Shown in pieces: positions 32,939 through 41,663 of a DNA stretch of 64,000 nucleotides. The translations under genes and the position numbers were made by a program. Each line of letters opens with the position of its first letter. Positions within the stretch are counted from its first letter, which is position 1. Origin of the DNA: Actinomadura sp. K4S16 (lineage in GTDB: Bacteria; Actinomycetota; Actinomycetes; Streptosporangiales; Streptosporangiaceae); contig NZ_BDDE01000014.1 of NCBI RefSeq assembly GCF_008327685.1, positions 124,001 to 188,000 on the forward strand. The letters run 5' to 3'. The notes under the pieces were generated by a model. That model had not been told where the DNA came from and searched no databases. It saw nothing but the letters and a program-made list of their open reading frames with translations.

Positions 32939-34672
32939 TCAGGGGCGGGGGATGTTGCGCAGGTTGCTGCGCGCCAGGTCGAGCATCCTGCCGACGCCGC
33001 CGGTGAGGACGGTCTTGCCGGCCGACAGCGCGAAGCCCTTCACCTGCTGCGGCGTGATGTGCGGCGGGATGGACAGGGCGTTCGGGTCGGTGACGACGTC
33101 CACCAGGTAGGGGCCGGGCGCGGCGAGCGCGTGCTCCATCACGGTGCGGACGTCGGACGGGCGCTCCACCCGCGCCGACTCGATGCCGGCCGCCTCGGCG
33201 ATAGCGGCGTAGTCGACGGGCTCGTGGTCGGTCTCGTAGGACGGCAGGCCGTCCACCATCATCTCCAGCTTCACCATGCCGAGCGACGCGTTGTCGAACA
33301 GGATGATCTTCACAGGGACGCGGTGCAGCTTCACCGTGAGCAGCTCGCCGAGCAGCATGCCGAGGCCGCCGTCGCCGGAGATGGAGACGACCTGGCGTCC
33401 GGGCGCGCCGAACTGGGCGCCGATGGCGTGCGGGAGCGCGTTGGCCATGGAGCCGTGCACGAACGAGCCCATCACGCGCCGCCGCCCGTTGGGGGTGATG
33501 TAGCGGGCGGCCCAGACATTGCACATCCCGGTGTCCACGGTGAAGATCGCGTCGTCGTCGGCGAGGTCGTCCAGGACACCGGCCACGTATTCGGGATGGA
33601 TCGGGATGTGCCGGTCGATGTCGCGCGTGTAGGCGGAGACGACGTTCTCCAGCGCCCGTGCGTGCCGGTGCAGCATCTCGTCCAGGTAGGACTGGTCGCG
33701 CTTCTGCTCGACCTTGTCCAGGACGAGCCGGATCGTCTCCCCGACGTCCCCGTGGACCGCGAGGTCGAGCGGGGTGCGGCGCCCCGGCTTGGACGGGTCG
33801 TCGTCCACCTGGATCGTGTTCTTTCCCGGCAGGAACGGGTCGTACGGGAAGTCGGTGCCGAGCAGGAGGACGAGGTCGGCCTCCTGCATCGCCTCGTAGC
33901 AGGCGCCGTAGCCGAGCAGGCCGCTCATGCCCACGTCGAACGGGTTGTCGTACTGGATCCACTCCTTGCCGCGCAGCGCGTGGCCGACCGGGGAGAGCAG
34001 CCGGTGCGCCAGCTCGATCACCTCGGCGTGCGCGTCCCGGACGCCCGAGCCGCAGAACAGCATCACCTTCCGCGCCCGGTTCAGCGCGCCGGCGAGCTGC
34101 TCCACCTGGTCGGACGGCGGCCGGACGACCCCCTTGCGGACGAGGAAGTCGTGCTCGCCGGTGGGTGCGGCCGTGTCGCGGCCCGCGACGTCCCCGGGCA
34201 GCGTCAGCACGGAGACGCCGCCGAGCCCGATCGCGTGCTGGATCGCCGTCCGCAGGATGCGCGGCATCTGCTCCGGGGTGACGATCGGCTCGCAGAAATG
34301 GCTGCAGTCGACGAACAGCCGCTCGGGGTGCGTCTCCTGGAAGTACCCGCTGCCGATCTGCACGCTGGGGATCTGCGACGCCAGCGCGAGCACCGGTGCG
34401 CCCGACCGGTGCGCGTCGTAGAGGCCCTGGATGAGGTGGGTGTTGCCGGGACCGCAGCTGCCCGCGCACACGGCGAGCCGTCCCGTCGTCTGCGCCTCGG
34501 CCGCCGCCGCGAAAGCGCCCGCCTCCTCGTTGCGGACGTGCACCCAGTCGATGCCGCGCGTCCGCCGCACGGCGTCCACGACCGGGTTGAGGCTGTCGCC
34601 CACCACCCCGTAGACCCGCCGGACACCGGCCTGCCGCAGCACCTCGATGAACTGGTCGGCGACGGTCGCCAT
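32939..34672 (-). CDS. poxB: Pyruvate dehydrogenase (quinone), PoxB-type
   Basis: This 577-residue ThDP- and FAD-dependent flavoenzyme oxidises pyruvate to acetate and CO2, passing electrons to a membrane quinone. The N-terminal Pyr domain has VVGDSLNPVVDAV and the catalytic Glu in HVRNEEAGAFAAAAEA, and the middle FAD-type domain has VMLFCGSGVRDAHAE. The C-terminal PP domain has DTGMCNVWAARYI, GDGGLGMLLGEL with the Mg2+-binding GDGG, and NASLGMVKLEMM. The C-terminal ~25 residues (LDLARSNLRNIPRP) could be the membrane-binding peptide. ATG 34672 opens the conserved MATVADQFIEVL. It diverges from a MarR regulator. Confidence 0.92.
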   Translation of the reverse strand: MATVADQFIEVLRQAGVRRVYGVVGDSLNPVVDAVRRTRGIDWVHVRNEEAGAFAAAAEAQTTGRLAVCAGSCGPGNTHLIQGLYDAHRSGAPVLALASQIPSVQIGSGYFQETHPERLFVDCSHFCEPIVTPEQMPRILRTAIQHAIGLGGVSVLTLPGDVAGRDTAAPTGEHDFLVRKGVVRPPSDQVEQLAGALNRARKVMLFCGSGVRDAHAEVIELAHRLLSPVGHALRGKEWIQYDNPFDVGMSGLLGYGACYEAMQEADLVLLLGTDFPYDPFLPGKNTIQVDDDPSKPGRRTPLDLAVHGDVGETIRLVLDKVEQKRDQSYLDEMLHRHARALENVVSAYTRDIDRHIPIHPEYVAGVLDDLADDDAIFTVDTGMCNVWAARYITPNGRRRVMGSFVHGSMANALPHAIGAQFGAPGRQVVSISGDGGLGMLLGELLTVKLHRVPVKIILFDNASLGMVKLEMMVDGLPSYETDHEPVDYAAIAEAAGIESARVERPSDVRTVMEHALAAPGPYLVDVVTDPNALSIPPHITPQQVKGFALSAGKTVLTGGVGRMLDLARSNLRNIPRP

Positions 34673-34813
34673 GCGCCTCTCCCCCCGCTGAGTCCGCGCT
34701 ACGTCTCCCCCGCTCTGCAATGCCCGATGGCTCCCCGCCGACACCGGACCCGTCCAACACCGGGACGATCCACACGGCACCACGGCTGACACCCGCGCCC
34801 CACAGGGGTTAAA

Positions 34814-34831
34814 TAGTCAATCTGTAAACTA
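34814..34831. promoter_or_regulatory. MarR-type operator candidate 1
   Basis: TAGTCAATCTGTAAACTA has TAGT/ACTA arms in an AT-rich patch 20 bp before the MarR start and between it and poxB. It matches 12 of 18 positions of the site at 35434-35451 before hmgA. Confidence 0.5.
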
Positions 34832-34851
34832 GTTCGACGGGACGGCGGCGG

Positions 34852-35385
34852 ATGAGCGCGGATGACGCGGCGGAGCTGGACTTCTGGTCGTTCGTCGAGC
34901 TCGCGGGGCGGCGGCTCTCGGAGGAGTTCGGGTTCCGGCACCGGCTGGCGACGCGGCTGCTGCTGACGCTGAACCGCGCCTCGGCGATCGTCACCTACGA
35001 CCTGGAGTCCACGGTGCACCGGCCGCGCGGCCACTCCTGGTCGGCGTTCCGGCTGCTGTTCGTGACCTGGCTCGCCGGGCCGCTGGAGCCCGGCCGGGCC
35101 GCCACGCTGGCCGGGATGAGCAGGGCCGCGGTGTCCAACCTGAGCAAGACGCTCGTCGCGGACGGGATGCTGGCGCGCACCCCGGGCGAGCGGGACGGCC
35201 GGTCGGTGATCCTGTCGCTGACCGAGCGGGGCGAGCGGGCCATGCTGGAGATCTTCGCCGGGCAGAACGAGCGCGAGCGGCAGTGGGCGGACGTCCTGAC
35301 CGAGACCGAGCAGCGGATGCTCATCATGCTGCTGGACAAGCTCATCGCGGGCCGGGGGTCGTTCGACGTCCGCGAGCGGAGCTGA
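34852..35385 (+). CDS. MarR-family regulator
   Basis: The 177-residue protein has the MarR winged-helix fold: FRLLFVTWLAGPLEPGRAA, TLAGMSRAAVSNLSKTLVAD and the wing GMLARTPGERDGRSVILSL at about residues 65-125, flanked by dimerisation helices. It lies between poxB and the homogentisate operon, only 82 bp before hmgA. MarR proteins often repress aromatic degradation genes and respond to pathway intermediates. The shared sequence before both this gene and hmgA supports control of the operon; this is inference. Confidence 0.9.
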   Translation: MSADDAAELDFWSFVELAGRRLSEEFGFRHRLATRLLLTLNRASAIVTYDLESTVHRPRGHSWSAFRLLFVTWLAGPLEPGRAATLAGMSRAAVSNLSKTLVADGMLARTPGERDGRSVILSLTERGERAMLEIFAGQNERERQWADVLTETEQRMLIMLLDKLIAGRGSFDVRERS

Positions 35386-35433
35386 TTAGGGCCTTCCCCT
35401 CGGAGGGAGAACAGCCTTAGGGTCGACGGAAAG

Positions 35434-35451
35434 TAGTTAATGCGTTAATCA
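35434..35451. promoter_or_regulatory. MarR-type operator candidate 2
   Basis: TAGTTAATGCGTTAATCA contains a TTAA-TGCG-TTAA palindrome immediately before the ribosome-binding site of hmgA. It resembles the site before the MarR gene. Confidence 0.5.
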
Positions 35452-35467
35452 TCGGAGGCGATGGAGC

Positions 35468-36673
35468 ATGGCCCACTACCGCCGGGTCGGCCACGTGCCG
35501 CCGAAACGCCACACCCAGCACCGCCACAGCGGCGAAGGGAGCGGCGAGGAGCGGCTGTACTTCGAGGAGCTGATGGGCGAGGAGGGCTTCTCCTCCGACT
35601 CGTCCCTGCTGTACCACCGGGAGATCCCGTCCGCGATCGTCGACTCACGGGCCTGGGACGTCCCCGACCAGACCACGACGCCCAACCATCCGCTCCGCCC
35701 CCGCCACCTCAAGCTGCACGAGCTGTTCCCCAAGGAGGCGTGGTCCGAGACCGACGTCGTCACCGGCCGTCGGGTCATCCTCGGCAACGGCGACGTCCGG
35801 CTGTCCTACGTCGTGGCCGCCGCCGACTCGCCGCTGTACCGCAACTCGACCGGCGACGAGATCGTGTACATCGAGTCCGGCACCGCCACCGTCGAGACGA
35901 TCTTCGGGACGGTGCGGGCGGAGCAGGGCGACTACGTCGTCATCCCGACCTCGACCACGCACCGGTGGCTGCCGACCGGCGACCAGCCGCTGCGCGCGTA
36001 CGCGATCGAGGCCACCGGCCATGTCGCGCCGCCCAAGCGCTACCTGTCGCGCTATGGGCAGTTCCTGGAGAGCGCCCCGTACTGCGAGCGCGACCTGCAC
36101 GGCCCCGGCGAGCCCCTCCAGGCCGAGGGCACCGACGTCGACGTCCTGGTCAAGCACCGGACCTCGCGCGGCATCACCGGCACCCGCCTGACCTACGCGC
36201 GCCACCCGTTCGACGTCGTCGGCTGGGACGGCTGCCTGTACCCCTTCACGTTCAGCGTGCACGACTTCGAGCCGATCACCGGCCGCGTCCACCAGCCGCC
36301 GCCCGTCCACCAGGTGTTCGAGGGCCACAACTTCGTGGTCTGCAACTTCGTGCCGCGCAAGGTGGACTACCACCCCCTGTCGATCCCGGTGCCCTACTAC
36401 CACTCCAACGTCGACTCCGACGAGATCATGTTCTACTGCGGCGGCGACTACGAGGCGCGCAAGGGCTCCGGCATCGGGCAGGGCTCGGTGTCGGTGCACC
36501 CGGGCGGCCTCGCGCACGGCCCGCAGCCCGGCGCGTACGAGCGCAGCATCGGCGTCGAGTTCTTCGACGAGCTGGCCGTCATGGTCGACACCTTCCGCCC
36601 GCTCGAACTCGGCGAGGGCGGCCTGGCCTGCGAGGACGAGGCGTACGCCTGGACGTGGGCGGGGCGGCGATGA
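35468..36673 (+). CDS. hmgA: Homogentisate 1,2-dioxygenase
   Basis: This 401-residue Fe(II)-dependent dioxygenase opens the ring of homogentisate to maleylacetoacetate in tyrosine and phenylalanine breakdown. Cupin-type motifs carry the metal ligands: the STTHRWLP region, the VHDFEPITGRVHQPPPVHQV stretch with catalytic His, and PVPYYHSNVDSDEIMFYCGG with the His/Glu ligand set and HPGGLAHGPQPG. It is about 30 residues shorter than the human enzyme but complete. GGAGG is 9 bases before ATG 35468. It is first in a three-gene operon with 4-bp overlaps. Confidence 0.95.
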   Translation: MAHYRRVGHVPPKRHTQHRHSGEGSGEERLYFEELMGEEGFSSDSSLLYHREIPSAIVDSRAWDVPDQTTTPNHPLRPRHLKLHELFPKEAWSETDVVTGRRVILGNGDVRLSYVVAAADSPLYRNSTGDEIVYIESGTATVETIFGTVRAEQGDYVVIPTSTTHRWLPTGDQPLRAYAIEATGHVAPPKRYLSRYGQFLESAPYCERDLHGPGEPLQAEGTDVDVLVKHRTSRGITGTRLTYARHPFDVVGWDGCLYPFTFSVHDFEPITGRVHQPPPVHQVFEGHNFVVCNFVPRKVDYHPLSIPVPYYHSNVDSDEIMFYCGGDYEARKGSGIGQGSVSVHPGGLAHGPQPGAYERSIGVEFFDELAVMVDTFRPLELGEGGLACEDEAYAWTWAGRR

Positions 36674-37521
36674 GCAGCCCGTCCGCGATCCCGTCGTTCG
36701 CGGCCGGCCTGTGCGACGACGCGGCCGTCTTCCCGCCGGGGCTCGCGCCGCTCAGCGACGCCGTCCCGGCGCACCGCGGCCACCTGGCCGCCCCGTACGC
36801 CGGCCTCGTCGGTCCGCTCGTGCTGCCCGCCACCGCGCTCGACGCGCTGTACCCGCTGCTCGACGGCGAGCCGCTCGATGTGTCGATCACCGCGCCGAGC
36901 GGCCCGTGCGAGGCCGCCAAGGCGGTGGGCGTCGCCGCCGACCTGGCCGTCGACCTGCGCGGGCTGGAGGTCGCCGTCCCGCCCGGGATGGGCCCGGAGG
37001 AGTTCTTCCGCGTGCTCGGCCGCCCGGAGGTGCCCGTGTACGTCGAGATCCCGCGCGACGAGCGGCGCCCCGCGTTCATCGAGGCCGTCGCCGCGCGCGG
37101 CGACCGCGCGAAGTTCCGCACCGGCGGTGTGAAGGCCCACCTGTACCCGAGCCCGGACGAGCTGGCCGCCGCGGTCACCGCGGTCGTGGACGCGGGCGTC
37201 CCGTTCAAGGCGACGGCGGGGCTGCACCATCCCGTCCGCAACACCGACCCGGAGACCGGGTTCCACCAGCACGGCTTCCTGAACCTGCTGCTCGCGACCG
37301 ACGCCGCCCTGGACGGCCGCCCGGCAGCGGACCTCGCCGCCATCCTGGCCGACCGCGACGCCCCGGCGGTCGCCGCCCGCGTGGCCGGGCTCGGCGCGGC
37401 GCGCACGGCGGCGGTCCGCGCCCGCTTCCTGTCCTTCGGGACGTGCAGCATCACCGACCCCCTGACCGAACTCGCGGACCTCGGGCTGCTCGGGTCCGCA
37501 CTCCTGGAGACGACCCGATGA
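36670..37521 (+). CDS. Unknown protein between hmgA and fahA
   Basis: No named family is recognised for this 283-residue cytosolic protein. It starts inside the hmgA stop (ATGA) and its own stop overlaps the fahA start, so it is translated with both. Alternating strands and helices suggest a TIM-barrel: LDVSITAPSG, VPVYVEIPRDER, AKFRTGGVKAHLYPS, VPFKATAGLHHPVRN and FLSFGTCSITDPLTELADLG. KFRTGG and KATAGLHHP resemble strand-end active-site motifs. The gene sits where other bacteria encode maleylacetoacetate isomerase. A role in isomerising maleylacetoacetate, or in an alternative step, is inference. Confidence 0.85.
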   Translation: MSSPSAIPSFAAGLCDDAAVFPPGLAPLSDAVPAHRGHLAAPYAGLVGPLVLPATALDALYPLLDGEPLDVSITAPSGPCEAAKAVGVAADLAVDLRGLEVAVPPGMGPEEFFRVLGRPEVPVYVEIPRDERRPAFIEAVAARGDRAKFRTGGVKAHLYPSPDELAAAVTAVVDAGVPFKATAGLHHPVRNTDPETGFHQHGFLNLLLATDAALDGRPAADLAAILADRDAPAVAARVAGLGAARTAAVRARFLSFGTCSITDPLTELADLGLLGSALLETTR

Positions 37522-38684
37522 CCCGCATCGCGATCCCCGAGGACTCCCCCTTCGGGCTCGCCAACCTCCCGTACGGCGTGTTCTCGACCCCGGGCACGGC
37601 GCCCCGCGTGGGCGTCCGCGTGGCCGACTCCGTCGTGGACCTCGCCGCCGGCCTCGGCGACGACGTCTTCGCCGCGCCGTCGCTGAACCCGTTCATGGCG
37701 CAGGGCCACGCGCGCTGGGTCGAGGTCCGCGAGCGGGTCCTCGACCTGGTGTCGGAGGACGTCCCGGACGATGCCGTCCACCCCCTCGACGCGGTGACGC
37801 TCCACATGCCGTTCGAGGTCGCCGACTACGTGGACTTCTACGCCTCCGAGCACCACGCCTCCAACCTCGGCCGGCTGTTCCGCCCCGACTCCGAGCCGCT
37901 CATGCCGAACTGGAAGCACCTGCCGGTCGGGTACCACGGCCGCGCCGGGACGGTCGTCCCGTCCGGGACGGACATCGTGCGGCCGAGCGGGCAGCGCAAG
38001 GGCGAGTCCGCGCCCACCTTCGGGGAGAGCCGCCGCCTGGACATCGAGGCCGAGGTCGGCTTCGTGGTCGGCACCGGCTCGGCGCTGGGCGAGCCGGTGA
38101 GCGCGGACGACTTCGACGAGCGCGTGTTCGGCGTCGTCCTGGTCAACGACTGGTCGGCCCGCGACATCCAGGCGTGGGAGTACGTCCCGCTCGGCCCGTT
38201 CCTGGGGAAGAGCTTCGCGACCTCGGTGTCCCACTGGGTCGTCCCGCTCCTGGCCCTGGAGGCGGCCCGCGTCGCCACGCCGCCGCAGGACCCCGAGCCG
38301 CTCCCCTACCTGCGCGAGAAGAACCCGTGGGGCCTGGACCTCGACCTCGCCGTCTCCTGGAACGGGCAGGTCGTCTCCCGTCCGCCCTACCGGGAGATGT
38401 ACTGGTCGCCCGCCCAGATGCTCGCGCACATGACGGTGAACGGCGCCTCGTCCCGCACCGGCGACCTGTTCGCCTCCGGGACGGTCTCGGGCCCGGCCAA
38501 GGACCAGCGCGGCGCGTTCATCGAGCTCACCTGGGGCGGCAAGGAGCCCGTGACGGTCAACGGCGGGCCGCGCACCTTCCTCGAGGACGGCGACGAGGTC
38601 TCGATCACGGCCACGGCCCCCGGGCCCTCCGGCACCCGCATCGGCTTCGGAGACGTGACGGGCCGCATCCTCCCCGCCCGCTGA
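37518..38684 (+). CDS. fahA: Fumarylacetoacetase
   Basis: The 388-residue hydrolase splits fumarylacetoacetate into fumarate and acetoacetate, the last step of tyrosine breakdown. It has the N-terminal SH3-like domain and the C-terminal FAH domain. Metal and active-site residues lie in DYVDFYASEHHASNLGR, the LPVGYHGRAGTVVPSG loop, DIEAEVGFVVG, VLVNDWSARDIQAWEYVPLG and FLGKSFATSVSHWVVPL, and QMLAHMTVNG follows. It is last in the hmgA operon and overlaps the gene before it by 4 bases. Confidence 0.95.
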   Translation: MTRIAIPEDSPFGLANLPYGVFSTPGTAPRVGVRVADSVVDLAAGLGDDVFAAPSLNPFMAQGHARWVEVRERVLDLVSEDVPDDAVHPLDAVTLHMPFEVADYVDFYASEHHASNLGRLFRPDSEPLMPNWKHLPVGYHGRAGTVVPSGTDIVRPSGQRKGESAPTFGESRRLDIEAEVGFVVGTGSALGEPVSADDFDERVFGVVLVNDWSARDIQAWEYVPLGPFLGKSFATSVSHWVVPLLALEAARVATPPQDPEPLPYLREKNPWGLDLDLAVSWNGQVVSRPPYREMYWSPAQMLAHMTVNGASSRTGDLFASGTVSGPAKDQRGAFIELTWGGKEPVTVNGGPRTFLEDGDEVSITATAPGPSGTRIGFGDVTGRILPAR

Positions 38685-38692
38685 CCTGCCCG

Positions 38693-38719
38693 CCGCCCGC
38701 CCCCGCGTGTGGCGGGCGG
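38693..38719. terminator. Terminator of the homogentisate operon
   Basis: CCGCCCGCC at 38693-38701 pairs with GGCGGGCGG at 38711-38719 over a 9-base loop, starting 8 bp after the fahA stop. Confidence 0.7.
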
Positions 38720-38791
38720 TGAGGGGGGCGCCATGAACCGGGCCGCGTCCCCGTGCGTCCGATCGGCGGATCGGTTACCGGAAGGACGCGC

Positions 38792-39322
38792 ATGACCGCC
38801 CTCATCGTCTTCGTTCTCCTCACGGCGGTCGTGCTGTTCGTCCTCGGATGCATGGACCAGCGGACCCTCTACTGGAAGAACCGCGCCTGGCAGTACCGGA
38901 ACCCGGAGGCCGTCGAGCCGTCCGGCGCCGCGTTCGCGGCCGCCCGCGCCGGATCGTTCGCGGGCGCCGTCGCGCTGCTCATCACCGCGGGCGTCCTGTA
39001 CGGCGCCGACAACGCGCGGACCTACTCCACCGCGCAGGTCGACTCGGTCGCCTCCGCCGCCGCCTCCCGGCTGGACGAGGGCCCGTCCTCGGGGCTCGGC
39101 TCGTCGGTCGGCACCACGTCCGACGTCTACGACGCCGTCAACGACGCCGGGCACGGCAACGTGCACATCCGTTCGGCGGGCGGCGACAAGTACGAGCTGA
39201 CGAATCGCAAGGGCAAGAACCCCGTGTGCCTTACCGTCACGGTCGACAACGCACTGGACCTGGGCGGGGGCGAACCCTGGAGCCACTCGGTCTCCACGTC
39301 CGTCCACGACGGCCCCTGCTGA
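38792..39322 (+). CDS. Membrane protein with exported C-terminal domain
   Basis: No family is recognised. The 176-residue protein has a first hydrophobic helix at residues 3-20, a cytoplasmic loop with MDQRTLYWKNRAWQYRNPEA, a second helix at about 52-72 and a C-terminal domain of about 100 residues with two Cys (NPVCLTV, DGPC). It would face the exterior. GGAAGGA lies before ATG 38792. It is followed by 15-bp repeats and a strong terminator. Confidence 0.78.
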   Translation: MTALIVFVLLTAVVLFVLGCMDQRTLYWKNRAWQYRNPEAVEPSGAAFAAARAGSFAGAVALLITAGVLYGADNARTYSTAQVDSVASAAASRLDEGPSSGLGSSVGTTSDVYDAVNDAGHGNVHIRSAGGDKYELTNRKGKNPVCLTVTVDNALDLGGGEPWSHSVSTSVHDGPC

Positions 39323-39335
39323 CTCATGACCCGTG

Positions 39336-39394
39336 GAAACACGGGCCTTTGAAAGCGCCGCCTCTGAAAGCACGGCCTTGAAACACGCCACCGC
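39336..39394. repeat. Four ~15-bp repeats before the terminator
   Basis: Units at 39336-39350, 39351-39365, 39366-39379 and 39380-39394 share GAAA(C/G)nC with a GCCT tail in the first three. They fill the gap between the stop codon and the hairpin, and the last overlaps its stem. Confidence 0.65.
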
Positions 39395-39430
39395 CCGCGG
39401 AGTACCATTCCGCGGGCGGTGGCGTGTTTC
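39380..39430. terminator. Perfect 22-bp hairpin, bidirectional terminator
   Basis: Positions 39380-39401 pair exactly with 39409-39430 across a 7-base loop. The outer arms GAAACACG/CGTGTTTC give A- and T-rich ends on both strands. It lies between convergent genes and can stop both. Confidence 0.92.
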
Positions 39431-39547
39431 CGGAGAAATGGTCCGCGGATGCCGGATAAACGGCCCCGCCAAGACACGCCAATGTGTCGTCAGCGTACCC
39501 GGCCGATTACCGAAAGCATGTGCGGACGGTTTGGGGGCACCCGATGG

Positions 39548-39832
39548 TCAGGCGCTCGCGCGCTCGCCGAAGAGCGCCTTGACGAACCTGAAGAGCATGA
39601 GCACCGGCAGGACGAACGCGTAGAAGAACATGAAGTACTCGCCGCCGTCGAAGATGAACCCCAGGTACACGGAGTAGCCGAGGAACCCCAAGCCGAACGC
39701 GAGGTTGAGCAGCCTTTCGCCGACGGTCTGGCCGCCCCCGATGGCCGCCATCGCGAGCATGGCGATGCCGGACACCAGCAGGAACACCACGTACCAGGAG
39801 AACGCGGCGTCGGCCCCGAAGTCGATATTCAT
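39548..39832 (-). CDS. Small three-helix membrane protein
   Basis: The 94-residue protein has three hydrophobic helices at about residues 13-33, 42-62 and 68-86. It has a short QTVGERLLN loop and an FDGGEYFMFFYAF motif. Similar short proteins of unknown role occur in actinomycetes. It is monocistronic and converges on the membrane protein gene to the left, separated by the bidirectional terminator. Confidence 0.8.
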   Translation of the reverse strand: MNIDFGADAAFSWYVVFLLVSGIAMLAMAAIGGGQTVGERLLNLAFGLGFLGYSVYLGFIFDGGEYFMFFYAFVLPVLMLFRFVKALFGERASA

Positions 39833-40026
39833 GACATCCCTCTGAATGTGCGTGACAAAGTCGGATGATCATAGCGGGGCGCCGCCGGGGCGGTGCATCC
39901 TTATTTCTGGCCTGGATAGGCCACCGCCGGTTCCCGCGGGCGGCTCCCTCGGCATTTCACGGACAGTTCCCGAACGGATGCGGGATCAGGTGTCCGCAAA
40001 CGCGGCGTAAGGACCTGCCGGCGTGA

Positions 40027-41019
40027 CTACACGGGAAGGTCGGCGAGGAAGGCGAGGATCGCCTTGTTGACCTCGTCGGGCGCTTCCATCTGCACGAAGT
40101 GGCCTGCGCCTTCGATGATGTGGACGTCCCGGAGGCCCGGAACGTGCGCCTCCAGCTGCTTCAGCGCGTCGGATCCCATCATCTGGAGGACGGGGTCGCG
40201 CTCGCCCGTGAGGAACATCGTGGGGACGGTGACGGGCTCGTCCGGACGGCTCTGCTTCTCGTTCCAGACGTGGTCGTAGGCCCGGTACCAGTTGAGGCCG
40301 CCTGTGAAGCCCGTCCGGCGGAACTCGGCGGCGTAGTAGGCGAACTCGTCCTGGGACAGCCACGGCCAGGGCAGCGGCGGGGCTTCAGGGAGCACATCGA
40401 GGTACCCGTTGCCTTCGCTCGGGTGCTGCCAGATGTCGAGGTACCGGTAGCCGCCGCTGAGCGCCCAGAAGACGTTCGCCAGGAAGCGCTCCGGCTCGGC
40501 CCCCAGTTCCTCGTCCGCAGGCCCCTCCTCCTGGAAGTAGTGCACATGGACGAAGTGCCGTTCGGCCATCCGCGCGTAGAGCTCGGTGGGCGGGCGCTTC
40601 GAGACGGGCATGCGCGGAACGCTGAGCTGGATCAGCGCCTTGACCCGTCCCGGGGCCCACTGGGGCAGGTCCCAGACGAGAGCGGCGCCGAAGTCGTGGC
40701 CCGCGAAGACGGCCTCGCCGATGTCCAGGGCGTCCAGGACCCCGACGAGATCCGCGACGGTGTGCCGCCGGTCGTAGTCCCGCGGCGAGGGCGGGCGGCC
40801 GCTGCGCCCGTATCCGCGCATGTCGAGGGCGATGGCGCGGTATCCCGCCGCGGCCAGCGCCGGGAGCTGCCGCCGCCAGCTGTACCAGAGGCCCGGGAAG
40901 CCGTGGCACATCACCACCGGGACGCCGGCGCCCTGCTCGACCACGTGAAGAGGCACGTCGCCCGCGTCCAGCATGTGGTGGCGGACGTCCATGCGGCCGC
41001 CGTCCTCGCCGAGGCTCAT
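40027..41019 (-). CDS. Epoxide hydrolase-type alpha/beta hydrolase
   Basis: This 330-residue enzyme has the oxyanion motif CHGFPGLWYSW, the nucleophile elbow GHDFGA with Asp instead of Ser (typical of epoxide hydrolases and haloalkane dehalogenases), the acid region LTGERDPVLQMM and the C-terminal GAGHFVQMEAP with the catalytic His. A cap domain with Tyr-rich stretches (RYLDIWQ, FAYYAAEF, LNWYRAYD) should supply the ring-opening Tyr. It probably hydrolyses an epoxide to a diol. GGGAGGT is 6 bases before ATG 41019. It diverges from the NTF2-like gene. Confidence 0.92.
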   Translation of the reverse strand: MSLGEDGGRMDVRHHMLDAGDVPLHVVEQGAGVPVVMCHGFPGLWYSWRRQLPALAAAGYRAIALDMRGYGRSGRPPSPRDYDRRHTVADLVGVLDALDIGEAVFAGHDFGAALVWDLPQWAPGRVKALIQLSVPRMPVSKRPPTELYARMAERHFVHVHYFQEEGPADEELGAEPERFLANVFWALSGGYRYLDIWQHPSEGNGYLDVLPEAPPLPWPWLSQDEFAYYAAEFRRTGFTGGLNWYRAYDHVWNEKQSRPDEPVTVPTMFLTGERDPVLQMMGSDALKQLEAHVPGLRDVHIIEGAGHFVQMEAPDEVNKAILAFLADLPV

Positions 41020-41141
41020 ACCGGCACCTCCCTCCGGTACGACGATCCTGAGGCGTCCCGGGCGGCGGGGCGGCCCGGTCTCCCGTTCAGCGGGACTCCG
41101 GTTGGACGGGCCGTCCGCCCACCGGCGAAGGTCGAGCCACC

Positions 41142-41636
41142 ATGACGCAGCCACCGAGCCCCGACCTCGCCGCGCGCGTCGCCCGGCTGGAGGCCATCGA
41201 GGAGATCAAGGCCCTCAAGCACCGCTACCTGCGGGCCTGCGACGCCAAGGACCCGGAGGGCTTCCGCGCCTGCTTCGTCGCCTCGGGCGCCTCGCTCGAC
41301 TACGGGCGGCTCGGCGCGTTCGACGACGCGGACGGCATGGTCAGGGTCTTCGAGTCGATCGCGCTGCGGAAGGTCGACGGCAGGAACGCGATCCTCGACA
41401 TGCACCATGCGATGCACCCCGACATCACCGTGCACGACGAGACGCACGCGTCGGGGCGCTGGACGCTCAAGTTCCGCCAGGTGAACCTGGAGAACGGCAC
41501 CGAGTCGGTGAGCACCGGCGAGTACGACGACGAGTACGTGGTCGAGGACGGCCGCTGGAAGATCGCGAAAAGCCACTTCCACCGCCAGTGGGGGATCACC
41601 CGCCCGCTCGACGCCGCGTGCCGCGTCGACCAGTGA
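41142..41636 (+). CDS. SnoaL/NTF2-like protein
   Basis: The 164-residue protein has the NTF2-like alpha+beta barrel of the SnoaL-like family: EEIKALKHRYLRACDAKDPE, DITVHDETHASGRWTLKFRQ and YDDEYVVEDGRWKIAKSHFH. These line a central pocket, and members act as cyclases, isomerases or dehydratases or bind ligands. The substrate is unknown. It is divergent from the epoxide hydrolase gene, 122 bp away, and may act on the same compound; this is inference. Confidence 0.88.
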   Translation: MTQPPSPDLAARVARLEAIEEIKALKHRYLRACDAKDPEGFRACFVASGASLDYGRLGAFDDADGMVRVFESIALRKVDGRNAILDMHHAMHPDITVHDETHASGRWTLKFRQVNLENGTESVSTGEYDDEYVVEDGRWKIAKSHFHRQWGITRPLDAACRVDQ

Positions 41637-41663
41637 GCGGGCGGGCGCGCCCCTGCCGGGTCG

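Noticed and set aside
30792..33110. A 772-codon plus-strand frame across the MFS and TetR genes
   Set aside because: It runs antisense to the exporter and out of frame through the TetR gene, both of which have strong family motifs.
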